Source: Bradyrhizobium sp. ISRA464 (GTDB taxonomy: Bacteria > Pseudomonadota > Alphaproteobacteria > Rhizobiales > Xanthobacteraceae). From it: a stretch of DNA of 64,000 nucleotides. A program made the position numbers and the translations under genes. Shown piece after piece: positions 36,561-48,097 of this stretch; the first letter of the stretch is position 1, and each line of letters opens with the position of its first letter. Below the pieces are notes generated by a model. It did not search any database, was not told the origin of the DNA, and saw nothing but the letters and a program-made list of their open reading frames with translations. The stretch spans positions 124,001 to 188,000 of the forward strand of contig NZ_CP094526.1 in assembly GCF_029910095.1 (NCBI RefSeq), written 5' to 3'.

Positions 36561-37271
36561 TCAGGCAAGCGCCTGCGCGATCTCAGCTTGAATGGCCTCT
36601 GCGGCGGCTTTGGGGTCAGCTGCTTCCATCACCGGCCGCCCCACCACCAGATAGTCAGCGCCGGCGGCAATCGCACGGGCCGGCGTCATGATACGCTTCT
36701 GGTCGCCGGTGGCCGATCCCGCCGGCCGGATCCCCGGCGTCACAAGATGCATCCGAGGGCCGACGATCTTGCGCAAGGCGGCCGCTTCCTCGGGTGAGCT
36801 CACCAGGCCATCGACGCCGAGCGCCTGCGCCTGTCTGGCGCGCGCTTCGACGAGATCGGAGACGTTGAGGCGATAGCCCGCGGCATGAAGATCGTTGTCA
36901 TCGTAGGAGGTCAGCACGGTGACCGCGAGGATCTTCAGGCCGGAGCCGGCGCGCGCTTCGACCGCGGCCTTCATGGTCTGCGGATAGGCATGCACGGTGA
37001 GGAAGGTTGCACCGAGGCTCGCGATGCTCTCGACGCCGCGCGCGACCGTGTTGCCGATATCGTGCAGCTTGAGATCGATGAAGACCTTCTTGCCGCTGTT
37101 AGCAAGCTGCTTCGCCAGCGGCAGGCCGCCGGCATAGGCGAGCTGATAGCCGATCTTGTAGAAGGCCACGCTGTCGTCGAGCTTCTCGATCATCGCCTCC
37201 GCCGCAGCGACGGACGGCAGATCGAGCGCCACAATCAACCGGTCTCTCGGAGCGATCCTGGCTGGCTGCAT
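36561..37271 (-). CDS. pyrF: Orotidine 5'-phosphate decarboxylase
   Basis: A 236-residue last enzyme of UMP synthesis. The catalytic D-K-x-x-D-I pattern is [17 protein letters not shown], and the start LIVALDLPS and end [12 protein letters not shown] are typical of the type 1 (E. coli-like) family. It is followed by DUF1330 and preceded by an FMN reductase gene with a 6-base gap. Confidence 0.96.
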   Translation of the reverse strand: MQPARIAPRDRLIVALDLPSVAAAEAMIEKLDDSVAFYKIGYQLAYAGGLPLAKQLANSGKKVFIDLKLHDIGNTVARGVESIASLGATFLTVHAYPQTMKAAVEARAGSGLKILAVTVLTSYDDNDLHAAGYRLNVSDLVEARARQAQALGVDGLVSSPEEAAALRKIVGPRMHLVTPGIRPAGSATGDQKRIMTPARAIAAGADYLVVGRPVMEAADPKAAAEAIQAEIAQALA

Positions 37272-37277
37272 GTCACC

Positions 37278-37856
37278 TCACATCATGCGTTGGGAATGAT
37301 CGATCAACTGCCGCGTCAACGCCCGCATCGCCTCGATGTCGGCGTGGTGTTTTAGACGATCCATATCGTCATAGGCCTGCTCGGCGAATGACAGTGCAAG
37401 CTGGTTCGGAATCACGGTCGCGTGGCACGCCGAGAGGATCAGCCGCAGCGCCGCCAGCGCGCGCGTCCCCCCGAGCCGGTTGCCGGAGGCCGCAGCGATC
37501 GCGAAGACACGGTCGCGGAACACCTCGCCGCGGGCCTCGTGCGGGTCCTGCACGCGACTGACCCAGTCGATCGTGTTCTTCACCAGCGCCGGCACCGAGG
37601 AATTATATTCCGGCGTCACGATCAGCACGCCGTGATGGGCGCCGATCATCCGCTTGAGGTTGACCGCATTCAGCGGCACGCCGGATTTGGCCTGCAGGTC
37701 ACCGTCATAGATCGGCAGCGGAAAATCGCCGAGCGAGATGCGGGTGACATCCGCGCCGAGCTGCACCAGTTCCAGCGCGGCGACTGCTGCCAGCTTGGCA
37801 TTGAGCGAGCCGGTACGAAGCGATCCCGGGATCACAAGGATTTTCAGCGCGGACAT
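37278..37856 (-). CDS. NADPH-dependent FMN reductase family protein
   Basis: A 192-residue flavodoxin-like protein. The phosphate loop is VIPGSLRTGSLNAKLA and the FMN-contact segment is TPEYNSSVPALVKNTIDWVSR, both characteristic of the ArsH/SsuE/chromate-reductase group. It probably reduces flavins or quinones; the specific role is unknown. Six bases separate it from pyrF, so they are likely co-transcribed. Confidence 0.9.
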   Translation of the reverse strand: MSALKILVIPGSLRTGSLNAKLAAVAALELVQLGADVTRISLGDFPLPIYDGDLQAKSGVPLNAVNLKRMIGAHHGVLIVTPEYNSSVPALVKNTIDWVSRVQDPHEARGEVFRDRVFAIAAASGNRLGGTRALAALRLILSACHATVIPNQLALSFAEQAYDDMDRLKHHADIEAMRALTRQLIDHSQRMM

Positions 37857-37901
37857 TTTGAAATCGCAGGTCGGGCGAGCCCGCGCGAGAGCGCAGAGCG
37901 A

Positions 37902-38504
37902 TCAGCCCTTGCGATACACCCAGACCCGCGCGGGCGGAAGGTTCATCCAGATCCGTTCGGAAGCTTCTGTGGACACGCCCGGTAGCGATTTCGGGATCGG
38001 GGGCACGACCGAATAGGTGAACTGAATGAAGGGAGCGCCGGGTGCGAGCGCCACGAAGGCGTCGCGGATCAGCTTCACGCGCGTCAGCATCGGCTTGGTG
38101 ACGAGCGGCAGGCCGGACACCACCGCGGAGGCGGGAGACTTCATGACCTCCCAGAGCGCGTCGCGCAGCGCGTAGGCGTCGCCCTGGACAACCTTGGCCT
38201 GCGGATAGCGCTCGCGCAGCAGTGCGCAGAAGCCCGGATTGTATTCGACCAGCACGAGCCGCTTCTGATCGACGCCATGCTCGATCAGCGCGTTGGTGAT
38301 CGCACCGGTCCCGGGCCCAAGTTCGACGACCGGCCCTTCGGCGTTCGCGTCGACATATTGCGCCATCGTGCGGGCCAGCAGTCGCCCCGATGGCATCACC
38401 GCGCCCATATGCAGCGGCTTCTCAATCCATGAACGGAGAAAACGGACCTCGTCATCGAGACGGAGGGGCTTCTTCAACGCACGCGCGGACGATTGCAAGG
38501 GCAT
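37902..38504 (-). CDS. pmtA: Phospholipid N-methyltransferase PmtA
   Basis: A 200-residue SAM-dependent methyltransferase with motif I VVELGPGTGAITNALI. The N-terminal FLRSWIEKPLHMGAVMPSGRLLARTMA matches rhizobial PmtA (SAM site VELGPGTG), which converts phosphatidylethanolamine to phosphatidylcholine. In Bradyrhizobium a pmtA gene beside dnaJ has been linked to phosphatidylcholine levels and symbiosis, to my recollection; here it is indeed next to dnaJ. It might be a related methyltransferase, but the context supports the call. Confidence 0.8.
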   Translation of the reverse strand: MPLQSSARALKKPLRLDDEVRFLRSWIEKPLHMGAVMPSGRLLARTMAQYVDANAEGPVVELGPGTGAITNALIEHGVDQKRLVLVEYNPGFCALLRERYPQAKVVQGDAYALRDALWEVMKSPASAVVSGLPLVTKPMLTRVKLIRDAFVALAPGAPFIQFTYSVVPPIPKSLPGVSTEASERIWMNLPPARVWVYRKG

Positions 38505-38596
38505 GTCGCTACCAAGCGGGACCGCACGATCGAGCGGTTGTCAGAAAACAGTCACAAAGACGTATAGCTCGAAACCGTTACGGTCAAGCACGACGA

Positions 38597-39733
38597 CTAC
38601 TGCTGGGCGGAGCGGTTTCCGAAGAAGTCCTTGACCTTAGAGAAGAAACCCGCTGCCTCCGGCTGGGTTGCACCGGACGACAGCCTTTCGAACTCCGCCA
38701 GCAATTCTTGCTGTTTCTTGGTCAGATTCTGCGGCGTTTCAACCATAACCTGGACATACATGTCACCGGTCTGGCGGGACCGCAGCACGGGCATGCCCTT
38801 TGATGCGATGCGGAATCGCCGTCCGGACTGCGTGCCGGCCGGCACCTTCACTTTGGTCTTGCCCTTGTCGATGGTCGGCACCTCGAACTCGCCGCCGAGC
38901 GCAGCCGTTACCATCGAGATCGGCACGCGGCAGTGCAGGTCGGCACCGTCGCGCTGGAAGAACTGGTGGGCAGTCAGGGACAGGAAAATGTAGAGGTCTC
39001 CGGGCGGACCGCCGCGGATACCGGCCTCGCCCTCGCCGGCAAGACGAATGCGGGTGCCGTCCTCGACGCCCGGCGGGATGTTGACCGACAGCGTTCGGTC
39101 GCGGGTCACCCGGCCGGATCCGCCGCAGGAGGTGCAGGCGTCCTCGATCATCTGGCCGCGGCCCTGGCAGCCGGGGCAGGTACGCTCCAGCGTGAAGAAG
39201 CCCTGTGCCTGTCGGACGCGGCCGGCGCCGCCGCAGGTCGAGCAGGTCTTCGGCTTGGTGCCGGCCTTGGCGCCGGTGCCCGAGCAGGATTCGCAGGTGA
39301 CGGAGACCGGGATCTCGATCTGCGCGGTCTTGCCCTGGAAGGCTTCCTCGAGCGTGATCTCCATGTTGTAGCGCAGGTCGGCGCCGCGCTCGCGGCCGCC
39401 GCTGCGGCGCTGCCCGGCCATGCCGAACAGGTCTTCGAAAATGTCGGAGAAGGAGGAGGCGAAGCCTGCGCCGAAGCCGGGACCGCCACCGCCGCCCATG
39501 CCGTGCTCGAAGGCCGCGTGGCCGAAGCGGTCATAGGCGGCGCGCTTCTCGCCGTCCTTCAGCACTTCATAGGCTTCGTTGATTTCCTTGAACCGGACCT
39601 CGCTCTGCGCATCGCCGGGATTGCGGTCCGGGTGCCACTTCATCGCGAGCTTGCGGAAAGCCGCTTTCAGCTTGGTCTCGTCCGCGTTCCGATCGACCTC
39701 GAGGGTCTCGTAGTAGCAGCGCTTGGTGGACAT
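38597..39733 (-). CDS. dnaJ: Chaperone DnaJ
   Basis: A 378-residue Hsp40. In order: J-domain with HPD ([11 protein letters not shown]; residues about 4-70), a Gly/Phe-rich linker ([18 protein letters not shown]), four zinc-binding CxxCxGxG repeats ([35 protein letters not shown]), and the C-terminal substrate-binding domain. It delivers substrates to DnaK and stimulates its ATPase. It lies 143 bases after dnaK, with a terminator in between. Confidence 0.97.
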   Translation of the reverse strand: MSTKRCYYETLEVDRNADETKLKAAFRKLAMKWHPDRNPGDAQSEVRFKEINEAYEVLKDGEKRAAYDRFGHAAFEHGMGGGGGPGFGAGFASSFSDIFEDLFGMAGQRRSGGRERGADLRYNMEITLEEAFQGKTAQIEIPVSVTCESCSGTGAKAGTKPKTCSTCGGAGRVRQAQGFFTLERTCPGCQGRGQMIEDACTSCGGSGRVTRDRTLSVNIPPGVEDGTRIRLAGEGEAGIRGGPPGDLYIFLSLTAHQFFQRDGADLHCRVPISMVTAALGGEFEVPTIDKGKTKVKVPAGTQSGRRFRIASKGMPVLRSRQTGDMYVQVMVETPQNLTKKQQELLAEFERLSSGATQPEAAGFFSKVKDFFGNRSAQQ

Positions 39734-39802
39734 CCGTCAGTTCCGTTGGAAGTTCATCGCCAGGGACCGCGCCTGTCGGGAAAATGCCGCGATCGGCTTA
39801 AC

Positions 39803-39859
39803 GAAAAATGACCCCCACTCCATCGAGACGCTCAGCGTGCTCTTTGGCGTGAGGGTCAT
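39803..39859 (-). terminator. Terminator between dnaK and dnaJ
   Basis: On the minus strand, an 11-bp stem ATGACCCTCAC/GTGGGGGTCAT (one T-G wobble; plus-strand 808-818 with 849-859 of this kilobase) holds an inner GAGCACGC...GCGTCTC fold and is followed by TTTTTCG. It would end part of the dnaK transcripts, lowering dnaJ relative to dnaK. Confidence 0.8.
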
Positions 39860-39876
39860 CATCTCAGGCCCGCGCG

Positions 39877-41778
<1,902 letters not shown>

Positions 41779-42351
41779 GGTTTTCATATCCTTCTTGCTA
41801 CGGCAGGTTGGTTGGGCCCTGACGGCGCTCCGTACCGAACCCCCAGACGTTCACATACTCGCGATATTGCGACGGTGAGCCTGATATAGGAGAGAGGGTC
41901 TGGCCCGCAAGGACTGGACGCAACGTTGAGGCCTGAAAAGACTGACGTTTGAAAGATTGTGTCAGCCTCCGGGTCAACGCTGGTTCAGCCCCGAAACATG
42001 TTAACAAATCAGCAATGATTGCGAGCGCAACCGACGGCGATCCGCCACCGCGCGAGCGTGCCGCTTGTTGAGTGAACGCTCACAACGGTCCCGCACGCGA
42101 GCGAGGGAGGGCGCGCTATTTGGCCGCTGGCGGCGGGGCTCGCGCGAGCCCCCCGAGATGCCGGGAAACACCGGAAAGTGCCGGCTTATCCGGCAAAACA
42201 CGTCCGGAATCGGGGCTGCCAGGCCGGAATGAAGAGATGGCGACCCTGTTGCAGGGCCATCAAAACCGCTAAAAGCGGGCCGACTGACTGAGGCCCACCC
42301 AGCCCTGCATCGGCCCATCGAACGGCCGCCGAGCAAACCGGTAGATCCTCC
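41779..42351. other. dnaK upstream region
   Basis: A 573-base gap between divergent genes. It carries a likely heat-shock promoter for dnaK (41884-41911). From about 42090 to 42300 it contains a run of short CCGG-containing inverted repeats (GCCGGGAAACACCGG, GCCGGCTTATCCGGC, CGCTAAAAGCG) that could fold, but no recognised RNA or gene. Long frames here are shadows. Confidence 0.5.
41884..41911 (-). promoter_or_regulatory. Putative RpoH-type promoter of dnaK
   Basis: On the minus strand, a -35 CTTGCG (41911-41906) and -10 CCTATAT (41890-41884) are separated by 15 bases. This resembles alphaproteobacterial sigma-32 promoters (CTTGA / CYTATNT), about 105 bases upstream of the dnaK start. It is a by-eye match to a loose consensus. 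Confidence 0.5.
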
Positions 42352-43290
42352 ATGATGCCTTTTCGCCTTCTCGCTGCGGTTGCCTTGCTGATCGCCGCCA
42401 CGTGCTCTGCCTTCGCTGCCGACGTGGTGTTTCCGCCGGGCGCACATGTCGGAATGAAGCCGCTGGTCGGCCTTGTCCGCGCGAAGACGTTCGTCGGTTT
42501 CGAGACCGAGGACCAGAGCGTGAAGGTGCTGATCGCGGATCTGCCCGCGGCTGCCTATGGCGAGGTGGTCAGCGCCTTCAAGGCAAATCCCGGCGGCAGC
42601 GGCGGGATCAAGCCGGAAAGCCTCGAGACGCCGGCCGGGCTCGGCTACTACACCATCGAGAGCGCGCGGGACGGCGCCACCAATGTGCGGCGCTATTCCA
42701 TGATCCTGCCGGGGCCGACCTTCTCCGGCTATGTCGCGGTCCAGGTGCCCGAGAATGCCGCCAAGATCTACACCGATGACGCCGTACGCCAGATGTTCGC
42801 CTCCGCCGTGATCCGCAACGAGGTGCCGGTCGACGAGCAGCTCAGCCTGATGCCGTTCAAGGTCACCCAGCTTGCCGATTTCAAGAACGTCCGCATGGTG
42901 GCGCCCGGCGCGGCGCTGATCCTGGCCGACGGCGACGAGAAGAGCGGCTTCGAGGCCAAGCCTTTCATGATCCTCGGCGTCGTCGCCTCGACCGCGGCCT
43001 CTCCCGACGACCGCGGCCGTTTCGCCCAACAGGTCGCCACCACCATCCCCGGCGTTCGTGACGGACGCATCACGATGTCCGAGCCGATCCGGATCGACGG
43101 CCAGCCGGGCTACGAGACCCGGATCGACGCGACCAGCGGCAAGGACAATACGCCGGTGACCATCGTGCAGTGGCTGCGGTTCGGCTCGCAGTCGTCGATG
43201 CGCATCATCGGCAGCTCGCCGCGCACCGACTGGGAGAAGGCGTTCCCGCGCTTCCGCGCGGTGCGCGACGGCGTCGAGCCGCGGGGCTGA
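42352..43290 (+). CDS. Secreted hypothetical protein
   Basis: A 312-residue protein with a signal peptide (MMPFRLLAAVALLIAATCSAFA, cleaved after about residue 22, mature ADVVFPPG). The rest is a soluble alpha/beta protein with two similar-looking halves (FETEDQSVKVLIADLPAAAY and VTQLADFKNVRMVAPGAALILADG), each followed by a MILG/MILPG strand. I recognise no domain. Likely periplasmic. Divergent from dnaK. Confidence 0.78.
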   Translation: MMPFRLLAAVALLIAATCSAFAADVVFPPGAHVGMKPLVGLVRAKTFVGFETEDQSVKVLIADLPAAAYGEVVSAFKANPGGSGGIKPESLETPAGLGYYTIESARDGATNVRRYSMILPGPTFSGYVAVQVPENAAKIYTDDAVRQMFASAVIRNEVPVDEQLSLMPFKVTQLADFKNVRMVAPGAALILADGDEKSGFEAKPFMILGVVASTAASPDDRGRFAQQVATTIPGVRDGRITMSEPIRIDGQPGYETRIDATSGKDNTPVTIVQWLRFGSQSSMRIIGSSPRTDWEKAFPRFRAVRDGVEPRG

Positions 43291-43308
43291 TCGCGCTTCT
43301 CGCAGGGC

Positions 43309-43464
43309 GCGCCGACTGCCCTCGACGCCCGCAAGGCCGGCTTCGAAACCTATGTGGTGGAAGACGCCTGCCGCGGCATTGACACCCAGGGGTCGCTGGC
43401 CAAGGCTTGGTCCGATATGGACAAGGCCGGCGTCAAGCGCATCCAGTCGTCCGACCTCGCGTAA
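43309..43464 (+). pseudogene. Nicotinamidase (pncA) C-terminal remnant
   Basis: An open stretch with no start encodes TALDARKAGFETYVVEDAC, then GIDTQGSLAKAWSDMDKAGV and a stop at 43464. This is the end of a PncA-type nicotinamidase (the conserved CVxxTALDA helix is cut just after its Cys). The first three quarters of the gene, including the catalytic Asp, Lys and Cys, are missing. It begins about 18 bases after the upstream stop. Confidence 0.8.
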
Positions 43465-43467
43465 GGT

Positions 43468-43551
43468 CTTTTTGCCTGCCGCGACCTCGAAGGAGATCTC
43501 TGGAGCTTCGGCACCTATTGGCCGAAGGCCCATGAGAAACCGCCGGCATGA
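43468..43551 (+). pseudogene. VOC/glyoxalase-family C-terminal remnant
   Basis: A 27-codon fragment reads CRDLEGDLWSFGTYWPKAH and ends KPPA-stop at 43551. The RDxEGxLWSFGTY motif is the typical C-terminal strand of VOC-superfamily proteins. No upstream part is present. It follows the pncA remnant by four bases, so two gene ends have been juxtaposed by deletion. Confidence 0.7.
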
Positions 43552-43609
43552 CGCCGCGGCGATCGCAAGCTGCACCGCTTGCGTCCGCGCCCTGTCCAGG
43601 TTCGGACGA

Positions 43610-44215
43610 TCAGGCCGTGAAATCGGCAGCCGGGGCGGCCTTGGCGCCGCCCTTGGAAACGCCCACGAGCGCCGGACGCAGCACGCGCTCGCCGATCATG
43701 TAGCCGGCCTGCACGACCTGGACCACGGTACCTGACGGCACCGACGGGTCAGGCACTTCGAACATCGCCTGCTGGAAATTCGGATCGAACTTCTCGCCGA
43801 TCGGATCGAATTTCTTCACGCCGTTCTTTTCCAACGCGTTGAGCAGCGAACGCTCGGTCAATTCGACGCCTTCGATCAGCGCCTTGAGGCCGGGATCCGC
43901 GGCTTCCTTGGCCTCGGCCGGCACGGCATCAAGCGCGCGCTGCAGATTGTCGGCGATCTCGAGCACGTCTCGGGCAAAGCCGGTAATGCCGTAGGTCTTG
44001 GCGTCGGCGACCTCGCGGCGGGTGCGCTGACGGAGATTCTCCATCTCGGCCAACGTGCGCAGCGTCTTGTCGTGCGCCTCCGCCAGTTCCTTGGCCAGCG
44101 TCTCGGCCGATCCAACCTCAGGCTCATCAGGCATGATGTAGGGCTTGGAGACCACAGGCTCACCCGTCGGCGCCGGATTCTCGGTATTGTCATTCGTCCG
44201 GTTCGGATCGGTCAT
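43610..44215 (-). CDS. grpE: GrpE, nucleotide exchange factor for DnaK
   Basis: A 201-residue protein. A disordered N-terminus ([16 protein letters not shown]) leads into a long coiled-coil ([32 protein letters not shown] region) and the beta-wing domain with the family signature ([31 protein letters not shown] region). The start at 44215 avoids 11 unsupported residues. It lies about 100 bases downstream of hrcA, likely co-transcribed. Confidence 0.96.
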   Translation of the reverse strand: MTDPNRTNDNTENPAPTGEPVVSKPYIMPDEPEVGSAETLAKELAEAHDKTLRTLAEMENLRQRTRREVADAKTYGITGFARDVLEIADNLQRALDAVPAEAKEAADPGLKALIEGVELTERSLLNALEKNGVKKFDPIGEKFDPNFQQAMFEVPDPSVPSGTVVQVVQAGYMIGERVLRPALVGVSKGGAKAAPAADFTA

Positions 44216-44317
44216 GGCTTGCCTTCTCGAAAACTCGCGTCGATTCAAATCTTGGGGATTGGTTAGGGGGATATCGTGCTTTGGGCAGGGAAAATCAAGC
44301 GCCCTTCCGCCCTCCGG

Positions 44318-45406
44318 TCAGCCGCCCAGGATCTTGCTCACGATGCGCGCGGCGTAATCGACCGTGGGAATCACCCTGGCGTAATTCAGCCGTGTCGGCC
44401 CGATCACGCCGAGGACGCCGACGATCCGGCCCTGGGCGTCGCTGTAAGGCGCCATGATGGTTGAGGAACCCGACAGCGAGAACAGCTTGTTCTCCGAGCC
44501 GATAAAAATCCGCACCCCCTCGCCGCGCTCGGCGCGCCCGAGCAAATCGATCACGCCGCGCTTGGTCTCGAGGTCGTCGAACAACGATTTGATGCGCTCC
44601 AGATCGTCGAGCGCATGCAGATCCTCGAGCAGATTGGCATGGCCGCGCACGATCAGTTGCCGATCCTCGTTCTCGCCGCCGGACCAGCTCGCGATTCCGG
44701 CCGCGACGACCTTTTGGGTCAGCTGATCCAGTTCGGCGCGGCTCTGCGTCAACGCGGTCTCGAGCTCGAGGCGCGCTTCGGCCAGCGTCCGGCCGCGGAT
44801 CCGCGCATTGAGGAAATTGCTCGCCTCGGTCAGCACGGAAGACGGAACACCCGGCGGCAGCGCCAGAACCCGGTTTTCGATCTGGCCGTCTTCGCTGACC
44901 AGCACGACCAGCGCCTTCTCCGGCTCCAGCCGCACGAATTCGATGTGCTTCAGCCGCGCATTCGACTTCGGCGTCAGCACCACCGCTGCGGCGCGGGTCA
45001 GGCCCGACAGCCGCATCAGGGCTTCCTCCAGCGCGGCCTCGACCGTTTGCGCGCGGCCGACGGAGGCAAGCTGGGTCCGGATCGACTGCCGCTCGTCCTC
45101 GGTGAGATCGCCGACCTGCATCAGCGCGTCGACAAAGAAGCGCAGACCGAGTTCGGTCGGCAGCCGGCCGGCGGAGGTGTGCGGCGCGTAGATCAGGCCG
45201 AGTTGCTCGAGGTCCGACATCACGTTGCGGACCGAGGCCGGCGACAGCGGCAAGGCGATCAGGCGCGAGATGTTGCGCGAGCCGACCGGCTCGCCGGTCG
45301 CCAGATAGCTTTCGACGATTTGACGAAAAATGTCGCGTGAACGTTCGTTGAGCTGAGCCAGCCCGGCATGCGGTGCGATCAACCCTATCGGATCGTGGTG
45401 AGCCAC
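44318..45406 (-). CDS. hrcA: Heat-inducible transcription repressor HrcA
   Basis: A 362-residue repressor of CIRCE-controlled chaperone genes. The winged-helix N-terminus ([46 protein letters not shown]; residues about 15-80) and the C-terminal GAF-like dimerisation domain with [21 protein letters not shown] are clear. It is divergent from rph across 157 bases. No CIRCE element is visible upstream of hrcA or dnaK here; in this group CIRCE usually precedes groESL. Confidence 0.96.
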   Translation of the reverse strand: MAHHDPIGLIAPHAGLAQLNERSRDIFRQIVESYLATGEPVGSRNISRLIALPLSPASVRNVMSDLEQLGLIYAPHTSAGRLPTELGLRFFVDALMQVGDLTEDERQSIRTQLASVGRAQTVEAALEEALMRLSGLTRAAAVVLTPKSNARLKHIEFVRLEPEKALVVLVSEDGQIENRVLALPPGVPSSVLTEASNFLNARIRGRTLAEARLELETALTQSRAELDQLTQKVVAAGIASWSGGENEDRQLIVRGHANLLEDLHALDDLERIKSLFDDLETKRGVIDLLGRAERGEGVRIFIGSENKLFSLSGSSTIMAPYSDAQGRIVGVLGVIGPTRLNYARVIPTVDYAARIVSKILGG

Positions 45407-45563
45407 GCTCTACTCCCTCACATTGCCCCTAATTTGTCGATCGGGGAGGCCGGTGACAAGCATGCATTCGGCCTCCGATACCGGGGCCAAAAACCCTTGC
45501 CGCTGCCCCTTCCCCCTCCTACAAGCACGGCCAGCCATTTTTCTCGGATTTTTGGAGGACTTC

Positions 45564-46277
45564 ATGCGGCCAAGCCGCCGTGCGCCCGATGAACTGCGTC
45601 CCGTGTCGCTGGAACGCGGCGTCGTCAAATATGCCGAGGGTTCCTGCATGGTGAAGTTCGGCGACACCCATGTGCTGGTGACCGCCACGCTGGAGGAGCG
45701 GCTGCCGCCCTGGCTCAAGGGCCAGGGCCGCGGCTGGGTCACCGCCGAATACGGCATGCTGCCGCGCGCCACCCTGGAACGCACCCGCCGCGAGGCCTCC
45801 GCCGGCAAGCAGGGTGGCCGCACCGTCGAAATCCAGCGGCTGATCGGCCGTTCGCTGCGCGCGGCCATCGACCTTGAGGCACTGGGCGAGCGCCAGATCA
45901 CCGTCGATTGCGACGTGATTCAGGCCGATGGCGGCACCCGCACCGCCTCGATCACCGGGGCCTGGGTGGCGCTGGCTGATTGCATCAACTGGATGAAGGC
46001 CCGCAACATGCTGAAGGCCAACGTGCTGCGCGACAATGTGGCGGCGATCTCCTGCGGCATCTATCAGGGCACGCCGGTGCTCGATCTCGATTATGCCGAG
46101 GATTCCGAAGCCGAGACCGACGCCAATTTCGTCATGACCGGCGACGGCCGCATCATCGAGGTGCAGGGCACCGCCGAGAAGACTCCGTTCTCGCAGGACG
46201 AATTCCTGGCGTTGATGGCGCTGGCGCGCAAAGGTGTCGCGCGTCTGGTCGACTTGCAAAAGATCGCGGTGGCGTAG
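45564..46277 (+). CDS. rph: Ribonuclease PH
   Basis: A 237-residue phosphorolytic tRNA 3'-trimming exoribonuclease. The N-terminal [19 protein letters not shown] and the RNase PH motifs ([30 protein letters not shown]) are standard. The start at 45564 matches the family; TTTTTGGAGGAC precedes it. First gene of an rph-rdgB-hemW run. Confidence 0.97.
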   Translation: MRPSRRAPDELRPVSLERGVVKYAEGSCMVKFGDTHVLVTATLEERLPPWLKGQGRGWVTAEYGMLPRATLERTRREASAGKQGGRTVEIQRLIGRSLRAAIDLEALGERQITVDCDVIQADGGTRTASITGAWVALADCINWMKARNMLKANVLRDNVAAISCGIYQGTPVLDLDYAEDSEAETDANFVMTGDGRIIEVQGTAEKTPFSQDEFLALMALARKGVARLVDLQKIAVA

Positions 46278-46288
46278 ACAGATTGGTC

Positions 46289-46924
46289 ATGCACCGCCGA
46301 ATCACCGGAAGGCTCGTGATCGCCACCCATAATCCCGGCAAGCTTGCCGAGATGCGGGAACTGCTGGCGCCGCACGGTATCGAGGCGGTGTCGGCCGGCG
46401 AGCTCGGCCTCGCCGAGCCCGAAGAGACCGGGGACAATTTTCGCGCCAATGCGGCGATCAAGGCGTCCGCGGCGGCCAAGGCGGCGGGATTGCCAGCCTT
46501 TGCGGATGATTCCGGCCTTGTGGTCGACGCGCTGGACGGGGCGCCGGGCATCTATTCGGCGCGCTGGGCCGGCGAGGGCAAGGATTTCATGGCCGCGATG
46601 ACGCGGATCGAGCGCCTGCTGCAGGAGCGCGGCGCCGCCACTCCCGAACAGCGCAAGGCGCATTTCGTCTCGGCGCTGTGCGTGGCCTGGCCTGATGATC
46701 ATCTCGACGAGGTCGAGGCCCGCGTCGATGGAACCCTGGTCTGGCCGCCGCGCGGCACCGCCGGCTTCGGCTACGATCCGGCCTTCCTGCCCGACGGATA
46801 CACACGTACATTCGGCGAGATGACCAGCATCGAGAAGCACGGCCTGCCGCCGCTCGGGCTTGGCCTGTCGCATCGCGCGCGCGCCTTCGTGAAGCTCGTG
46901 GAGATTTGCCTTGAGCCGCGCTGA
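46289..46924 (+). CDS. rdgB: XTP/dITP diphosphatase RdgB
   Basis: A 211-residue house-cleaning NTPase that hydrolyses non-canonical purine NTPs. The substrate loop [16 protein letters not shown], the metal motif [17 protein letters not shown] and [12 protein letters not shown] followed by SHRARAF are all in place. It starts 11 bases after rph and overlaps the hemW start by 14 bases. Confidence 0.96.
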   Translation: MHRRITGRLVIATHNPGKLAEMRELLAPHGIEAVSAGELGLAEPEETGDNFRANAAIKASAAAKAAGLPAFADDSGLVVDALDGAPGIYSARWAGEGKDFMAAMTRIERLLQERGAATPEQRKAHFVSALCVAWPDDHLDEVEARVDGTLVWPPRGTAGFGYDPAFLPDGYTRTFGEMTSIEKHGLPPLGLGLSHRARAFVKLVEICLEPR

Positions 46925-48068
46925 ACGAGCAGCCTTCGGCGTCTACGTGCACTGGCCGTTCTGCCTGTCGAAATGCCCGTATTGCGATTTCAACAGCCAC
47001 GTCCGGCATGCGCCCGTCGACGAGGAGCGCTTCGTAAGCGCATTTGCCCGCGAGATCGAGACGACGGCCGCGCGTGTGCCAGGACGCGAAGTCTCCTCGA
47101 TCTTCCTCGGCGGCGGCACGCCCTCGCTGATGCAGCCGCAGACCGTCGGCGCGGTGCTCGATGCGATCGGCAAGCACTGGCAGGTCGCGCGCGATGTCGA
47201 GGTCACGCTCGAGGCCAATCCGACCAGCGTGGAGGCGACACGCTTTCGTGGCTATCGCGCTGCCGGCGTCAACCGCGTCTCGCTCGGCGTCCAGGCGCTG
47301 GACGATGCATCACTGAAGGCGCTGGGGCGCTTGCACACGGCGCGCGAGGCGCTCGATGCGGTTGCGATCGCGCGCTCCGCGTTCGACCGCTATTCCTTCG
47401 ATCTGATCTATGCGCGTCCCGACCAGACGCCGCAGATGTGGGCGAGCGAATTGAAGCAGGCGATCGCGGAAGCGGCCGAACATTTGTCGCTCTATCAGCT
47501 CACGATCGAGGAAGGCACACCGTTCTTCGGACTGCACGCCGCCGGCAAGTTGCAGACGCCGGATGAAGCGACCGCACGCGCGCTCTATGATGTGACGCAG
47601 GAGGTCTGCACCCGCGAAGGCTTGCCCGCCTACGAAATCTCCAATCACGCCCGCATCGGCGCCGAGTGCAGGCACAACCTCGTCTACTGGCGCGGCGAGG
47701 AATATGCCGGCATTGGCCCCGGCGCGCATGGCCGGCTCGACATCGATGGGGTGAGACACGCGACCGCGACCGAGAAACGGCCCGAGGCGTGGCTGATGCG
47801 GGTCGAATCAAGCGGGCACGGCGTCACCACCGACGATAGCCTCAACAGCGAAGAACGCGCAGACGAATTCCTGTTGATGGGACTGCGGCTCGCCGAGGGC
47901 ATCGATCCCAGGCGCTATGCGGCGCTGTCAGGTCGTCAGCTCGATCCGCACCGCATCGCCATGTTGCGCGAGGAAGGCGCGATCGCGGTCGATGCCGACG
48001 GGCGGCTACGGGTGACGAAGTCTGGCTTCCCGGTGCTCGACGCCGTCGTTGCGGATCTTGCCGCTTAG
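46911..48068 (+). CDS. hemW: HemW-like radical SAM protein
   Basis: A 385-residue radical SAM protein of the HemW (heme chaperone, formerly HemN-like) group. The cluster motif C-x3-C-x2-C is CLSKCPYC, followed by [10 protein letters not shown] (SAM contact). A C-terminal HemN domain is present. Start: TTG at 46911, overlapping the rdgB end, giving [17 protein letters not shown]. HemW binds heme for delivery rather than oxidising coproporphyrinogen; the assignment is by family. A pile of insertion sequences begins 25 bases after the stop. Confidence 0.92.
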   Translation: MSRAERAAFGVYVHWPFCLSKCPYCDFNSHVRHAPVDEERFVSAFAREIETTAARVPGREVSSIFLGGGTPSLMQPQTVGAVLDAIGKHWQVARDVEVTLEANPTSVEATRFRGYRAAGVNRVSLGVQALDDASLKALGRLHTAREALDAVAIARSAFDRYSFDLIYARPDQTPQMWASELKQAIAEAAEHLSLYQLTIEEGTPFFGLHAAGKLQTPDEATARALYDVTQEVCTREGLPAYEISNHARIGAECRHNLVYWRGEEYAGIGPGAHGRLDIDGVRHATATEKRPEAWLMRVESSGHGVTTDDSLNSEERADEFLLMGLRLAEGIDPRRYAALSGRQLDPHRIAMLREEGAIAVDADGRLRVTKSGFPVLDAVVADLAA

Positions 48069-48097
48069 AGCGCTTTTAAGCGAGGTGGCAGGCCTAG

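Noticed and set aside
42001..43575. A 524-residue minus-strand frame across the secreted-protein gene and remnants
   Set aside because: It spans real plus-strand coding sequence with a signal peptide and ends in intergenic DNA; no motif seen.
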